A DNA stretch of 44,161 bases. It comes from Chloroflexota bacterium. GTDB lineage: Bacteria; Chloroflexota; Dehalococcoidia; Lucifugimonadales; UBA3495. Both the position numbers and the translations under genes were made by a program. Location of the stretch: contig JAQBXL010000010.1 of NCBI GenBank assembly GCA_027624135.1, positions 1-44,161 on the forward strand, written 5' to 3'. Below are positions 19,084 through 29,239 of this stretch, one piece after another (within the stretch, counting starts at the first letter, position 1; each line of letters begins with the position of its first letter). The notes beneath the pieces were generated by a model that did not search any database, had not been told where the DNA came from, and was given only the letters and a program-made list of their open reading frames with translations.

Positions 19084-20025
19084 ATGCGAAGCAAGGTAAC
19101 GGTTGTCGGCGCTGGCAATGTGGGCGCCACCACCGCACAGAGGATTCACCAATTGGGCTACGCCGACGTGGTGTTGGTCGACGTGGTTGAGGACCTGCCC
19201 CAAGGCAAGTCCCTGGACATGTTGGAATCGGCCCCAATCATGGGCACCGACGCCAAGATTACCGGGAGCAACGGCTACGAAGCGACGGCCGGTTCCGAAG
19301 TGGTGGTCATCACCGCCGGCATCGCGCGCCGCCCCGGTATGAGCCGCGACGACCTGCTGTTGACCAACATGCGGATCACGTCCTCAGTCACGGAACAGGT
19401 GGTCAAGTATTCGCCCGATTGCATCATAATACCGGTGACCAATCCCCTGGACGCCATGGTGCAGAACGTCTTCGAGACCAGCGGGTTTCCCAGGAACCGC
19501 GTCTTCGGCATGGCTGGAGTGCTGGACACCGCCCGTTTCCGCACCTTCATCGCCGAAGAACTCAACGTTTCGGTGGAAGACATCCAAGCCTTCGTGCTGG
19601 GCGGCCATGGCGATGACATGGTCCCACTGACCCGTTTCACCACCGTCGGCGGCATACCGATCAACGAACTGATGGCCGAAGAGAAGATCGACCAACTAGT
19701 CCGCCGAACCCGAAGCGGTGGCGGCGAGATTGTAGAACTGCTCAAAGAGGGCAGCGCCTACTACGCGCCCTCGGCCGCCATCACCCAGATGGTTGAGGCA
19801 GTCCTGCTGGACAAGAAGCGCATTCTTCCCGCCTGCGTCTACCTAGAGGGTGAGTACGGCATCACCGGCCTCTGTGTTGGTGTCCCAGTGAAACTTGGAG
19901 CCGGGGGCATGGAGCAGGTCATGGAGATCAAGTTAACAGCAGAAGAACAGGCCGCGCTCAAGAGCTCCGCCGACAGCGTTCAAGAACTGGTGGAAGTGAT
20001 GAACAAAGCTAGGGCCGAAGGCTAA
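19084..20025 (+). CDS. mdh: Malate dehydrogenase (LDH-like type)
   Basis: [56 protein letters not shown]. Confidence 0.95.
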   Translation: MRSKVTVVGAGNVGATTAQRIHQLGYADVVLVDVVEDLPQGKSLDMLESAPIMGTDAKITGSNGYEATAGSEVVVITAGIARRPGMSRDDLLLTNMRITSSVTEQVVKYSPDCIIIPVTNPLDAMVQNVFETSGFPRNRVFGMAGVLDTARFRTFIAEELNVSVEDIQAFVLGGHGDDMVPLTRFTTVGGIPINELMAEEKIDQLVRRTRSGGGEIVELLKEGSAYYAPSAAITQMVEAVLLDKKRILPACVYLEGEYGITGLCVGVPVKLGAGGMEQVMEIKLTAEEQAALKSSADSVQELVEVMNKARAEG

Positions 20026-20073
20026 TCGTCACCGGGTAACATTTAGTAAACCAACCTGTAAGGAGGTCGGTCC

Positions 20074-21366
20074 ATGGTCCGTCGAAGCGATGCTGAGCAA
20101 CGCTTATTGGAGAAGGCGCGCCGCTACCTGCCGGGCGGCAACGGCGGCAACCTTGCCCTGCCTAACGAACTGGACTTCCTTGCCTCGCGAGGGAAGGGTT
20201 CCCGCATATTTGACGTCAGCGGCAACGAGTACGTCGACTGGCTGATGGGTTCCGGCCCCATGATTCTGGGCCACGCCCACCCAGCGGTCACAGAAGCCGT
20301 GATCAAAGCTGTCGAATGCGGCAGCACCTTCTTCGCCACCAACGATAAGGCGGTGGAACTGGCCGAGGAGTTGGTCAACGCCGTACCCTGCGCCGAGCAG
20401 GTCAGGTTCACGACCAGCGGCACCGACGCCTGTTTCCAGGCCATGCGCGCCGCCCGGGCCTTCACCGGCAAAGAAAAGATACTAAAGTTCGAAGGCGCCT
20501 TCCATGGCACCAGCGACTACGCTCTGATGAGCCTGACCCCGCCCGCATCGGTTGAGTATCCCCAGGCCCAGGCCAGCAGCGGCGGCATCCCCAAGGCCAT
20601 CCAAGACCTGATGCTGATCGCGCCGTACAACGACTTGGCCACCACCGAAACGATCATCAACGCCCACCTGGACGACATCGCAGCGGTGATCGTCGAGCCG
20701 ATCCAACGCGTTATCGCGCCCATACCCGGCTTCCTGCAGGGCTTGCGCGACCTGACCAAGCGCCACAATATCCCGCTGATCTTCGACGAAGTGGTAACCA
20801 GCTTCCGGTTGGCCTACGGCGGCGCACAGGAGTTCTACGGTGTCACCCCCGATATGTGCACCGTGGGTAAGATCATGGGCGGCGGCTACCCTCTGGCGGC
20901 GGTCCTGGGCCGGGCCGACATCCTCTCGGTCTTCGATCATGGGGTCTCCGACAACGAAACTTATGTCAATCAGATCGGCACTCTGAACGGCAACCCGGTG
21001 GCCTGCGCCGCCGGATTGGCGACCTTGGCGGTGATGCGGGAAAAGGGGACCTACGACAAGATTCACGGCGCTGGTGGGGCCATACGAGCGGCATTGGTGG
21101 ACATCTGCAATGAGAATGGTGTTCCGGTCCAGAGTTGCGGAGAGGACGCCATATTCGACATCTTCTTCTCCGAGCAACCCATCGCCAACTACCGGGACAC
21201 CCTGCCCGCCGACTCCGCCATGATGGGCCGCTTCAACGCCGGTCTACTTGAGCGGGGCATCCTGAAGGGCGCCCAGAAATACTACCCGTCAGCCGTCCAC
21301 ACCGACGAGGACATCGAGAAGACCATCCAGGCCATGCGCGAAGTAGTGCCGCTGATCCGGGAGTAA
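20074..21366 (+). CDS. Class III aminotransferase, glutamate-1-semialdehyde 2,1-aminomutase-like
   Basis: YLPGGNGGN, YVDWLMGSGPMILGHAHPAV, FTTSGTDACFQAMRAARAFTGKEKILKFEGAFHG, LIFDEVVTSFRLAYGGAQ, GKIMGGGYPLAAVLG. Confidence 0.85.
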   Translation: MVRRSDAEQRLLEKARRYLPGGNGGNLALPNELDFLASRGKGSRIFDVSGNEYVDWLMGSGPMILGHAHPAVTEAVIKAVECGSTFFATNDKAVELAEELVNAVPCAEQVRFTTSGTDACFQAMRAARAFTGKEKILKFEGAFHGTSDYALMSLTPPASVEYPQAQASSGGIPKAIQDLMLIAPYNDLATTETIINAHLDDIAAVIVEPIQRVIAPIPGFLQGLRDLTKRHNIPLIFDEVVTSFRLAYGGAQEFYGVTPDMCTVGKIMGGGYPLAAVLGRADILSVFDHGVSDNETYVNQIGTLNGNPVACAAGLATLAVMREKGTYDKIHGAGGAIRAALVDICNENGVPVQSCGEDAIFDIFFSEQPIANYRDTLPADSAMMGRFNAGLLERGILKGAQKYYPSAVHTDEDIEKTIQAMREVVPLIRE

Positions 21367-21376
21367 CCCAAACTCC

Positions 21377-22243
21377 CTAAAGAGCCTGCCAGTACCGCTT
21401 TCCGCTTTCTCTGATCACTCGGCCAAAGCCGCTGTGATGGCAGATGGCGATGGCCGCGCTCTCCGACTCCGCCCGGTCCAGCATGTTCCTGCGGGTCTGG
21501 CCTGCTTGGTCCGGGTCCATGTCGTAGTGGAAGACCCAGTCGGTCTCGGTCACCTGCGCCGGGCCGTGGAACACGTCTCCCATCATGTACGCCTTTTCCC
21601 CGCCGGAGTTGACTATCATGCTCATGGAGCCGGGGGTGTGGCCTGGAGTTGGAGTAACCGTAAGCTCGCCGGTCAATTCGGTCTCGCCTGTTATCAAGTC
21701 CAGAACGCCCAACCGTCGCAGCGGGGCAACGGTCTCGGCCCACCAATCGTAGCCGAATATCTGCGAGTCTAAAGGCGTGTCAAAGGCGGCCCAGTCGGCC
21801 TCGTGAGCCACGTAGCGGGCATTGGGGAAGGTCGGTGACTCATTGACTCCATTACGGGTGACGTTCCAGCCCACGTGATCGGGGTGCAGATGGCTCAGAA
21901 AAACCGTGTCAATGTCTGAAGCCTGAAATCCCGCGGCCTGAAGTTCGGTCAGCAACACGCCGTCGATGCCGCCACCGATGTTAGCCACCACTGCAGGATT
22001 GGAACTGGCGTTTCCTAGGCCCGTGTCGACCAGCAATGTCCGTCCTTGAGAGCGGAGCAGATAGCACTCGAAGTGAACCCGTAGGCTATCTGCTCCGCTG
22101 TAGGCATCCGGGTACCGCTCCAAATACGGCGTCCAGGACTCCAGCGGCACATCCGGGAAAGTCCGGTTGAAGGGCAGCGCCACCTCTGAATCATGGAGAA
22201 CCGTGATCTCAACGTTACCAACGGTTAGTGTGCTGTGCGGCAT
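21377..22243 (-). CDS. MBL-fold metallo-hydrolase
   Basis: VFLSHLHPDHVGWN, TPGHTPGSMSMIV, MGDVFHG; ATG at 22243 (MPHSTLTVGN) preferred. Confidence 0.88.
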   Translation of the reverse strand: MPHSTLTVGNVEITVLHDSEVALPFNRTFPDVPLESWTPYLERYPDAYSGADSLRVHFECYLLRSQGRTLLVDTGLGNASSNPAVVANIGGGIDGVLLTELQAAGFQASDIDTVFLSHLHPDHVGWNVTRNGVNESPTFPNARYVAHEADWAAFDTPLDSQIFGYDWWAETVAPLRRLGVLDLITGETELTGELTVTPTPGHTPGSMSMIVNSGGEKAYMMGDVFHGPAQVTETDWVFHYDMDPDQAGQTRRNMLDRAESESAAIAICHHSGFGRVIRESGKRYWQAL

Positions 22244-22277
22244 ATCGTTTCTCCTGCTTCTTAATATCGGGTGACTA

Positions 22278-22319
22278 CCAAAAATCAACAAGGGGCCGCT
22301 GAACATCAGCAGCCCCTTG
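22278..22319 (-). terminator. Putative Rho-independent terminator after the sdhA-sdhB-HdrB-like operon
   Basis: Minus strand CAAGGGGCTGCTGATGTTCAGCGGCCCCTTG followed by TTGATTTTTGG. Confidence 0.6.
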
Positions 22320-22354
22320 CCCATTATCAGTTTAACTGCGGCTGTGCCGCCCGC

Positions 22355-23239
22355 CTAGCTGGCTCCGGCTCCAATCTTGGTCAGCAGAGGCTTGGTATTG
22401 ACGATGTGGCGTTTCAGTCCCATCTCCTGAGCGCTGAGGCCCATCGCCAAACCGATGGCCTGGGGCATGTGGAGGATGGGCAGGTCGATGGGCCGTCCGG
22501 CCTGTGCCGCCGCCTTGGGCTGGAAACTGTCCAGGTTCAAGTGGCAGAGCGGGCACGGGGTGATCATCGCATCCGCGCCCAGGTCTTTGGCCTCGGAGGT
22601 GTGTTTGCCGACCATGGCCATCGAGTTGCGCTCGTTGATGGTTAGGATCGGGAACCCACAGCAGCGAGTCTTTCCTGCAAAGTCGACCACTGTCGCGCCG
22701 ATGGTCTCAATGATCTTTTCCAGGGATTCCAAACGCTCAGGGTGGCCTTCGAAGTCCAGAGCAGCAGCCGGCCGAACGATGTAGCAGCCATAGAAAGGCG
22801 CCAGACGCACCCCGGCCAGAGGGCGGGTGATCAAGCTCAACAGCTTGTCCATGCCCACGTCTTCGACCAACACCCACAGCAGATGCTTGGGATTGGCGTT
22901 GCCCTTGTACTCAAGGCCCTCTTCGGCCAGGAAGCCGTTGACCTTGGCCAGGTACTCGGGGTTCTTCAGCCGGTGGTTGGCCTGACTCATCACACCCTGA
23001 CAGGTGCTGCAGATGGTCAATATGGGTAGGCCCAACGCCTCGGCCATGGCGAATGTCCGGGCGTTCAAGGTGTCGCCCAATAATTCGTTCTTCTCTTGAA
23101 GGACGCCGGCGCCGGTGCAGGACGCGGCGGGCATCTCCTGAAGCTCAATGTCCAGCTTCTGGCAAATCAGTTTGGTCGCCGGATAAAGCTCCGGACAACC
23201 GCCTCGGGATACACAACCTGGGAAAAAGGCGTACTTCAA
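22355..23239 (-). CDS. CCG-domain / HdrB-like subunit associated with succinate dehydrogenase (SdhE of type-E SQR)
   Basis: FFPGCVSRGGCPELYP, ICSTCQGVM, RCCGFP.IT...ITPCPLCHLNLD; directly follows sdhAB. Confidence 0.85.
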   Translation of the reverse strand: MKYAFFPGCVSRGGCPELYPATKLICQKLDIELQEMPAASCTGAGVLQEKNELLGDTLNARTFAMAEALGLPILTICSTCQGVMSQANHRLKNPEYLAKVNGFLAEEGLEYKGNANPKHLLWVLVEDVGMDKLLSLITRPLAGVRLAPFYGCYIVRPAAALDFEGHPERLESLEKIIETIGATVVDFAGKTRCCGFPILTINERNSMAMVGKHTSEAKDLGADAMITPCPLCHLNLDSFQPKAAAQAGRPIDLPILHMPQAIGLAMGLSAQEMGLKRHIVNTKPLLTKIGAGAS

Positions 23240-23320
23240 CGCCGGCCTCCATTATCTATTGGACAGATTCGTGGACAGATTTGCTGGGTGAGTAATGGTT
23301 CAAAAGCGAACTAGCGTTTC

Positions 23321-24289
23321 CTAGCGTTTTTTCGGACCTTCCACCTTGTCAAATATCTTCCCGACATTCTTGGAATCCGGGATCTTCTTATGGATGATTG
23401 GCGGCATCTTGCCGTGGGTGATCGCCTGTATGGCGATCGGCGCATACCCGACCAGTGCGGACACGTTGGTCATGCCCAATGACTTGGGCACCAACCGTAG
23501 CTCGTCCAACCAGCCGCTATGCTGGACGGACTCGCTAAAAGCCTCAGTATGACGGGCGCCATTCGTGTTGTGGAACCCAGCTTCGATCGCCTGATCGCGC
23601 AAAGCCATGATGCGGTCCATGGGCGCAACACCCTTGGGGCAGGCCTGTACACACTCCATGCAACGGGTGCAGTCCCACATGCCCGAGGGTTTGGTTAGTT
23701 CTTCTAACCTGTCTTTTGAAACTCCGTTCTCATCGCCGTCACGCGGGTCGGCCGTGAATCGGTAGGCCTTGGCCAAGGCCGCCGGTCCCAGGAAGGACGG
23801 GTCAACCTCCAAGACGGTGCAGTCGGAAAAGCAGGCGCCGCACATGATGCAGGAGGTTACGTCAGACAGGTGCAGCATGGCCTCATTGGACGCGATGTAC
23901 TCAGCCTCTGGCTCGGGGCCTTCGGGCTTTAAGTACGGCTCCACGGCCATGATCTTATCCCAGAAGGTGTCAAAGTTGACCACCAAGTCTTTCACCACCG
24001 GCATGTTGCCCGCTGGCTCCACGGTTATGACACCGTCGATCATCATGTCCTTGGCTTGGGACTTGCAGGCCAGCCCGGCATGGCCATTTATACGCATCGC
24101 GCAGGAACCGCAGATAGAACTTCGGCAGGAACAGCGCAGGCTGAAGGTGCCGTCCGTATCTTCACGGACCTTGATCAGAGCGTCCAACACGGTGCCATTG
24201 TCTTCAATCGTTGCCGTGAAGTCCTCCCAATAGGGCTTGGGATCGGCGGCTTCGGGATCGAACCGTTGTACCCTAAGTTTGACGTCCAT
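23321..24289 (-). CDS. sdhB: Succinate dehydrogenase / fumarate reductase iron-sulfur subunit
   Basis: CRSSICGSCAMRINGHAGLACKSQ, CIMCGACFSDCTV, CTRCMECVQACPKGV. Confidence 0.95.
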   Translation of the reverse strand: MDVKLRVQRFDPEAADPKPYWEDFTATIEDNGTVLDALIKVREDTDGTFSLRCSCRSSICGSCAMRINGHAGLACKSQAKDMMIDGVITVEPAGNMPVVKDLVVNFDTFWDKIMAVEPYLKPEGPEPEAEYIASNEAMLHLSDVTSCIMCGACFSDCTVLEVDPSFLGPAALAKAYRFTADPRDGDENGVSKDRLEELTKPSGMWDCTRCMECVQACPKGVAPMDRIMALRDQAIEAGFHNTNGARHTEAFSESVQHSGWLDELRLVPKSLGMTNVSALVGYAPIAIQAITHGKMPPIIHKKIPDSKNVGKIFDKVEGPKKR

Positions 24290-24292
24290 CAG

Positions 24293-25972
24293 CTAGTATT
24301 TCCTCTCTTCAGGAGTCCACTGAGTGATGCTGACGGGAGCGTAGCTCAGTTCAGGACCTGAATCTCCCTTCTTAATCACCAGGTGCTTCATCCAATTTTC
24401 GTCGTCCCGGTTTGGATAGTCGGTGCGAGCCTGGGCTCCCCGGCTGTCCTGGCGGTCCAGGGCGCTCATGGCGATGGGGGTGGCGCAGTCGAGCATGAAG
24501 CCCAACTCTAGCCCAAAGATCAGGTCGGTGTTGAACACTTTACCCTTGTTCTCGATCGGCACCGTCTCGTAGCGCTTCTCGAGTTCTTTCAGTTCGACCA
24601 GAGTCTTTTTCATGCCCTCTTCGTTCCGGTAGACGGCCAAGTTCCGGTTCATGGACTCGCCCATGCCCAGACGAACGGATGCGATCCGGTCCCCGTTCTG
24701 CGGGCGGTCCAGGAACGCCTGGATACGCTTCTCTTCGTTGCTAACGGCTTGGTCAACGTTGAATTCAATGTAATCGACACTGCGGGAGGCTTCTGCGGCG
24801 TGGTTGCCGGAGCGCTCCCCGAACACGATAGTGTCGAGCAGGGAGTTGGCGCCCAGACGGTTGCCGCCGTGGACGCTGACACAGGCGCACTCACCAGCGG
24901 CGTAGACGCCGGGCAGGTTGGTTTGTCCATCTACGTTGGTTCTGATCCCGCCCATGGCATAGTGCATACCAGGGCGGATTGGAATCGGCTCTTTGATCAT
25001 GTCGCAGCCGACCAGATCGATTCCGATCTCACGTATCTGGCTTAGCTTCTCCATGATTAGCGCTTCGCCCAGGTGACGGCAGTCCAGGTAGACGCAACCG
25101 TCGACACCGTTGCCAGCGTTGATCTCAGTCTGTTCGGCGCGGGAGACCACATCGCGGGAGGCCAACTCCATCATATTTGGAGCGTACTTCTCCATGAAGC
25201 GGTTTCCGTCTTTGTCGAGAAGGTAAGCTCCCTCGCCCCTGGCCGCTTCGGAGATCAACACTCCGCTGCCAGCCAAGGTGGTGGGATGGTATTGGACCAT
25301 CTCCATGTCCATGAGTTCGGCCCCGGCATTGTAGGCCAATGCGGTGCCATCCCCGGTGCAGATCAGGGCGTTGGTGCTGGGTTCGAAAACACGCCCGAAC
25401 CCGCCAGTGCAGAAGATGACCGTCTTGGCCCTGATGGCGTAGACCTGGCCGGTGCGGACTTCCAGTGCCATCACCCCACATACCTGGCCGTCTTCGATGA
25501 TTAGCGAAGAAACGAACCACTCTTCATAGCGGCGAACGCCCGACTTAATGAGCTGTTCGAACATCACGTGGAGCAGGGCTTGGCCGGTGAAGTCGCCGAC
25601 GAAGAATGTCCGGGCGCGGCGTTGTCCACCGAAGGCCCGAGTGCCCAATCGGCCCTCGTCGTCACGGTTGAAGGTGACGCCGAAGTGCTCCATGTCGATG
25701 AGAGCCTGGCCCGCTGCCTTGCACATGACCTCGATGGCGTCTTGATCGCCCAGGTAGTCGCTGCCCTTCACCGTGTCATAGGCGTGGTCTTCCCATTCGT
25801 CGCCCCGGTCGGTGAGGGCCGCGTTGATGCCGCCCTGGGCTGCGTTCGAGTGGCTGCGCACCGGGTGCACTTTGCTGATGATTGCTGTGGTGGCACCTCC
25901 AGCTCGGGCCGCGATGGCCGCCCGCATCCCTGCCAGACCTGCGCCGATTACCAGGACATCATGCTCGAGCAT
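24293..25972 (-). CDS. sdhA: Succinate dehydrogenase / fumarate reductase flavoprotein subunit
   Basis: VLVIGAGLAGMRAAIAA, SHSNAAQGGINAAL, HYAMGGIRTNVDGQTNLPGVYAAGECACVSVHGGNRLGANSLLD. Confidence 0.96.
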   Translation of the reverse strand: MLEHDVLVIGAGLAGMRAAIAARAGGATTAIISKVHPVRSHSNAAQGGINAALTDRGDEWEDHAYDTVKGSDYLGDQDAIEVMCKAAGQALIDMEHFGVTFNRDDEGRLGTRAFGGQRRARTFFVGDFTGQALLHVMFEQLIKSGVRRYEEWFVSSLIIEDGQVCGVMALEVRTGQVYAIRAKTVIFCTGGFGRVFEPSTNALICTGDGTALAYNAGAELMDMEMVQYHPTTLAGSGVLISEAARGEGAYLLDKDGNRFMEKYAPNMMELASRDVVSRAEQTEINAGNGVDGCVYLDCRHLGEALIMEKLSQIREIGIDLVGCDMIKEPIPIRPGMHYAMGGIRTNVDGQTNLPGVYAAGECACVSVHGGNRLGANSLLDTIVFGERSGNHAAEASRSVDYIEFNVDQAVSNEEKRIQAFLDRPQNGDRIASVRLGMGESMNRNLAVYRNEEGMKKTLVELKELEKRYETVPIENKGKVFNTDLIFGLELGFMLDCATPIAMSALDRQDSRGAQARTDYPNRDDENWMKHLVIKKGDSGPELSYAPVSITQWTPEERKY

Positions 25973-26083
25973 GCTTGTCTACTTCCTCCAAATCCGCCTT
26001 GAACGTCGTGAATGCCCCCGACCTTGCCCACATCTGCTTCAACCGCCGGAGGCCGCCCCATAATATAACAAAAAGGGCGTCCT

Positions 26084-26665
26084 CTATCCAGCTTGGCCGA
26101 TATGGGGTAGCAAGGGCTGGGCTAGAAGCATCGAGGCGATGGTCTTGCCGTCATTGATCTCCCCGGTTTTGAACATGGCCAACGCTTCGCTAAAGGGTAT
26201 GCGAACGACCTCTATATTCTCGTCTTCGTCGCCTTCAAGCTTGGAAGGACGAAGGCCGGTGGCCAGGTAGGCATGCATGTACTCCGTGGCCCAACCGGGA
26301 GCAACCCAGAAGCTGGAAAGGTGCTGCAGGGTCTCGGCGGTATAACCGATCTCTTCCTGAAGCTCCCGCAGCACGGCCTCTTCGGACACCTCGCCTTCCT
26401 CCACACCACCGGCGGGCACCTCAAGCAGGGCTTCTTCCGCGGGCTTTCGGTATTGGCGGACCAGAAGCACGTTCCCGTCGTCATCCACCGGGACGATGCA
26501 GACGGCGTGGGAATGTTCAACGATCTCTCTAGTTGCCTCCCGCCCGCTGGGCATGCGCACCGTGTCCACCCGCACATTGATTATGTGGCCTTCGTAGATG
26601 CGCTTGGACTCTATCGTGGGTTCTGAGTGGAGATCGGCTGGCAGGCCGGACGCGTTATCAGGCAT
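26084..26665 (-). CDS. NUDIX hydrolase, ADP-ribose pyrophosphatase-like
   Basis: NUDIX box GGVEEGEVSEEAVLRELQEEIGY. Confidence 0.92.
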   Translation of the reverse strand: MPDNASGLPADLHSEPTIESKRIYEGHIINVRVDTVRMPSGREATREIVEHSHAVCIVPVDDDGNVLLVRQYRKPAEEALLEVPAGGVEEGEVSEEAVLRELQEEIGYTAETLQHLSSFWVAPGWATEYMHAYLATGLRPSKLEGDEDENIEVVRIPFSEALAMFKTGEINDGKTIASMLLAQPLLPHIGQAG

Positions 26666-26667
26666 GT

Positions 26668-27510
26668 TTACTGGCCTCGGATGCTGAAGCCCAACCGGCG
26701 GGTCAGCGTTCCGAAGAAATAGCTGGGCGGATGTGCCCGCAGGAATCGAGCCTTGTGGGGGCTCTGTTTCAACTCGACCCGGTCGCCCAGGTCCAGTGGG
26801 TAGTCCACGTAACCATCCACACTCAATATAGCGGGCTGATAACCCTCGAGGGTCAGGTTGACCTCCACTGAGGCCCTTAGCACCATCGCTGCGCTAAGAC
26901 CCATGTGCGCCGCCACGGTTTTTAGCACCAGAGCGTCAGACTCGGGATCAAGGATGGGGCCGCCAACTGCCAAGTTGTAGCTGGTGCTGCCGGTGGCCGT
27001 GGACATGATCACGCCGTCGGCCCGGAAAGTGGTCACCGGAGCGCCGTCAATGACACCCGCGACGGTTACGACTCTAGAAACTGCTCCCCTGGCCAGTACC
27101 ACGTCGTTCAGAGCGTGGTAGGGGCCCTCCGAACCGGCGGACTTGGCCTTGAACACTGTGGCCTGGAGCATGTTGCGTTCGTCTACTCTTGGGCCGCCGT
27201 TGAAATAAAACGGGAGCCGCTCCATGGCTTCGTCCACCTGAAGCTCAGTCATGAAGCCAAGACGGCCCATGTTGATGCCGACGATTGGTATCCCAGCCGG
27301 GCCGGTGAAATGCACCGCCCTGAGGATAGTGCCGTCGCCGCCCACCGTGATTACCAGGTCGGTGGATTTCGCCCTGGGCAGCAGGGTCTCCAGGTTCTCG
27401 GCGGGAGCGAGCCAGCTATCCTGCGACAGATTAAGGTCGTGGAGGATGGCCGTGCTCAGGTCCAGCGCTTCGGGCACTCTGGCGTTATATATGATTCCGA
27501 TGTTTTTCAT
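26668..27510 (-). CDS. nadK: NAD(+) kinase
   Basis: TVGGDGTILRAVH, GINMGRLGFMTE, TATGSTSYNLAVGGPI. Confidence 0.94.
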   Translation of the reverse strand: MKNIGIIYNARVPEALDLSTAILHDLNLSQDSWLAPAENLETLLPRAKSTDLVITVGGDGTILRAVHFTGPAGIPIVGINMGRLGFMTELQVDEAMERLPFYFNGGPRVDERNMLQATVFKAKSAGSEGPYHALNDVVLARGAVSRVVTVAGVIDGAPVTTFRADGVIMSTATGSTSYNLAVGGPILDPESDALVLKTVAAHMGLSAAMVLRASVEVNLTLEGYQPAILSVDGYVDYPLDLGDRVELKQSPHKARFLRAHPPSYFFGTLTRRLGFSIRGQ

Positions 27511-27579
27511 GGCACTTGAACCGGCCTTTTCATGGGCTGAGTCTTATTTCCAGACTCTTTATTATGGACTCATTTTAAC

Positions 27580-27624
27580 TAACTACCTAATTGGAAACTG
27601 CCCAATTGGTAACTTCCCAATGGG
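27580..27624. repeat. 3 x 15-bp imperfect tandem repeat
   Basis: TAACTACCTAATTGG / AAACTGCCCAATTGG / TAACTTCCCAATGGG. Confidence 0.8.
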
Positions 27625-27703
27625 CGGGCGGGCAGCGGGTCTAAGCTAGCACCGGCCCCGAATCAGTGTCCCCGAACAGGTGCCACCGACGGTCCTTGAT
27701 TGT

Positions 27704-29239
27704 CTAAACGGCCAACGCCCGCACTGCTCCTTGAGCGGCTTCCATCACGAACCCTGGCGCGATGCCCATGAACACCATCGCCGCCCCGGCCAACCCCAGG
27801 GCCAGGAACGGCGCTGGCGATGCGGTGATCTTCTCTTCGGAAGTCGCGGGCTGGGTGAACATCACCCGGATGATGCGCACATAGTAGTACGCCGAGACCG
27901 CGCTGTTGACCACGCCCAGCAGAGCCAGCCAGACCAGTCCGCTGTCGACCGCTGCGGTGAAGATATACAGCTTAGCGATGAATATGCCGGTGGGAGGCAC
28001 GCCGACAAGGGCTAGCAGAGCCAAAGCCAAGACCATGGCCAGCACCGGAGCCCTTGTGACCAAACCGGCGTAATCGCTGATCTCATCGCTGTTGATCTTC
28101 GAGCCGATGATGGTTATCGCAATGAACGCCGCCAGGTTAGCCGCGGCGTACGCGCCCAGGTAGAACAGGACCGAGTCGGGCCCGATGGCCGCAAACTCTG
28201 GGGTTTTGAAAACGCCCTCTCCAGACTTCACTCCAGCCGCAACACCGACCAGGATATAGCCGGCGTGGGCAATGGTGCTATAACCGAAAAGACGCCTGAT
28301 ATTGCTCTGGCTGATCGCCACCAGGTTGCCGATGACCATCGACGCCGCAGCCAGGCCTGCGATGAGGATTCCCCAGTCGAGGGCCACGTCGAAGAAACCG
28401 GTGAAGAGCACGCGCAGCACCACCGCGAAGGCCGCGGCCTTGCTGGCCACCGACAGGAACCCCACCACCGGAGTGGGAGCGGCTTCGTAAACGTCGGGCA
28501 CCCACATCTGGAAGGGCGCCGCCGAGAGTTTGAAGCCAAACCCGGCTATCATCAGGATGACACCAACGAATATGGCGTAGTTGCCAAAGGGCGTGTCTCC
28601 CGTTGCCTGGCCGATGGCGTTGGAGATGTCAGCCAACTGGGTGCTCCCAGTGAATCCGAACACCAGGGCCATTCCATACAACATCAAAGCCGAACTGATG
28701 CCGCCGATGATCAGGAACTTCATCCCCGCTTCGCTAGATTTCCGGTTCATCAAGAAGGCCGACAAAGCGGCCAGCGGCAACGTGGTCAATTCCAACGAGA
28801 TATAGATGGTGATCAGATCGGTGGCCGCCGCCAGAAGCATCATTCCGGTGGCCGAGAATAATATCAGGCCGAAATACTCGCCCTGGAACCGCTCCATGCT
28901 CCGCACGTAGTCGGTGGACCCCAGGACGACCAAGGCGGTAGAGCCAATGATCAGAAAATTGAAGAAGAGCGCAAACCGGTCGACGGACAACGTCCCCAAT
29001 AGGATGCTCGGGTCTTCGGTGGCAAAGGCATCCGAACCCTGCAACAGATTGACGGCGCCGCTGAGGTCGTAGAACTGAATCAGGCTCAGCACAAAGGGTC
29101 CGGCCAACGCCACAAACGCGAAGTAGGGCAGCAAACCCTTGTTCCGCATCGGCAAGGCCAGGTCGAGCAGGATCACCAGAAGTCCCGCTCCGGCCATGGC
29201 CAGGTAAGGCGATACCACATAGAAATCATGGACTGACAT
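27704..29239 (-). CDS. nuoN: NADH-quinone oxidoreductase subunit N
   Basis: Antiporter-like multi-TM protein; GFGFKLSAAPFQMWVPDVYEAAPTPVVGFLSV. Confidence 0.93.
   Translation of the reverse strand: MSVHDFYVVSPYLAMAGAGLLVILLDLALPMRNKGLLPYFAFVALAGPFVLSLIQFYDLSGAVNLLQGSDAFATEDPSILLGTLSVDRFALFFNFLIIGSTALVVLGSTDYVRSMERFQGEYFGLILFSATGMMLLAAATDLITIYISLELTTLPLAALSAFLMNRKSSEAGMKFLIIGGISSALMLYGMALVFGFTGSTQLADISNAIGQATGDTPFGNYAIFVGVILMIAGFGFKLSAAPFQMWVPDVYEAAPTPVVGFLSVASKAAAFAVVLRVLFTGFFDVALDWGILIAGLAAASMVIGNLVAISQSNIRRLFGYSTIAHAGYILVGVAAGVKSGEGVFKTPEFAAIGPDSVLFYLGAYAAANLAAFIAITIIGSKINSDEISDYAGLVTRAPVLAMVLALALLALVGVPPTGIFIAKLYIFTAAVDSGLVWLALLGVVNSAVSAYYYVRIIRVMFTQPATSEEKITASPAPFLALGLAGAAMVFMGIAPGFVMEAAQGAVRALAV

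Noticed and set aside
20482-21177. 231-aa minus-strand ORF opposite the aminotransferase gene
   Set aside because: Shadow ORF with no recognisable motif; the plus-strand aminotransferase is convincing.
28265-28861. 198-aa plus-strand ORF opposite nuoN
   Set aside because: Antisense to a conserved membrane protein; low-complexity hydrophilic translation.
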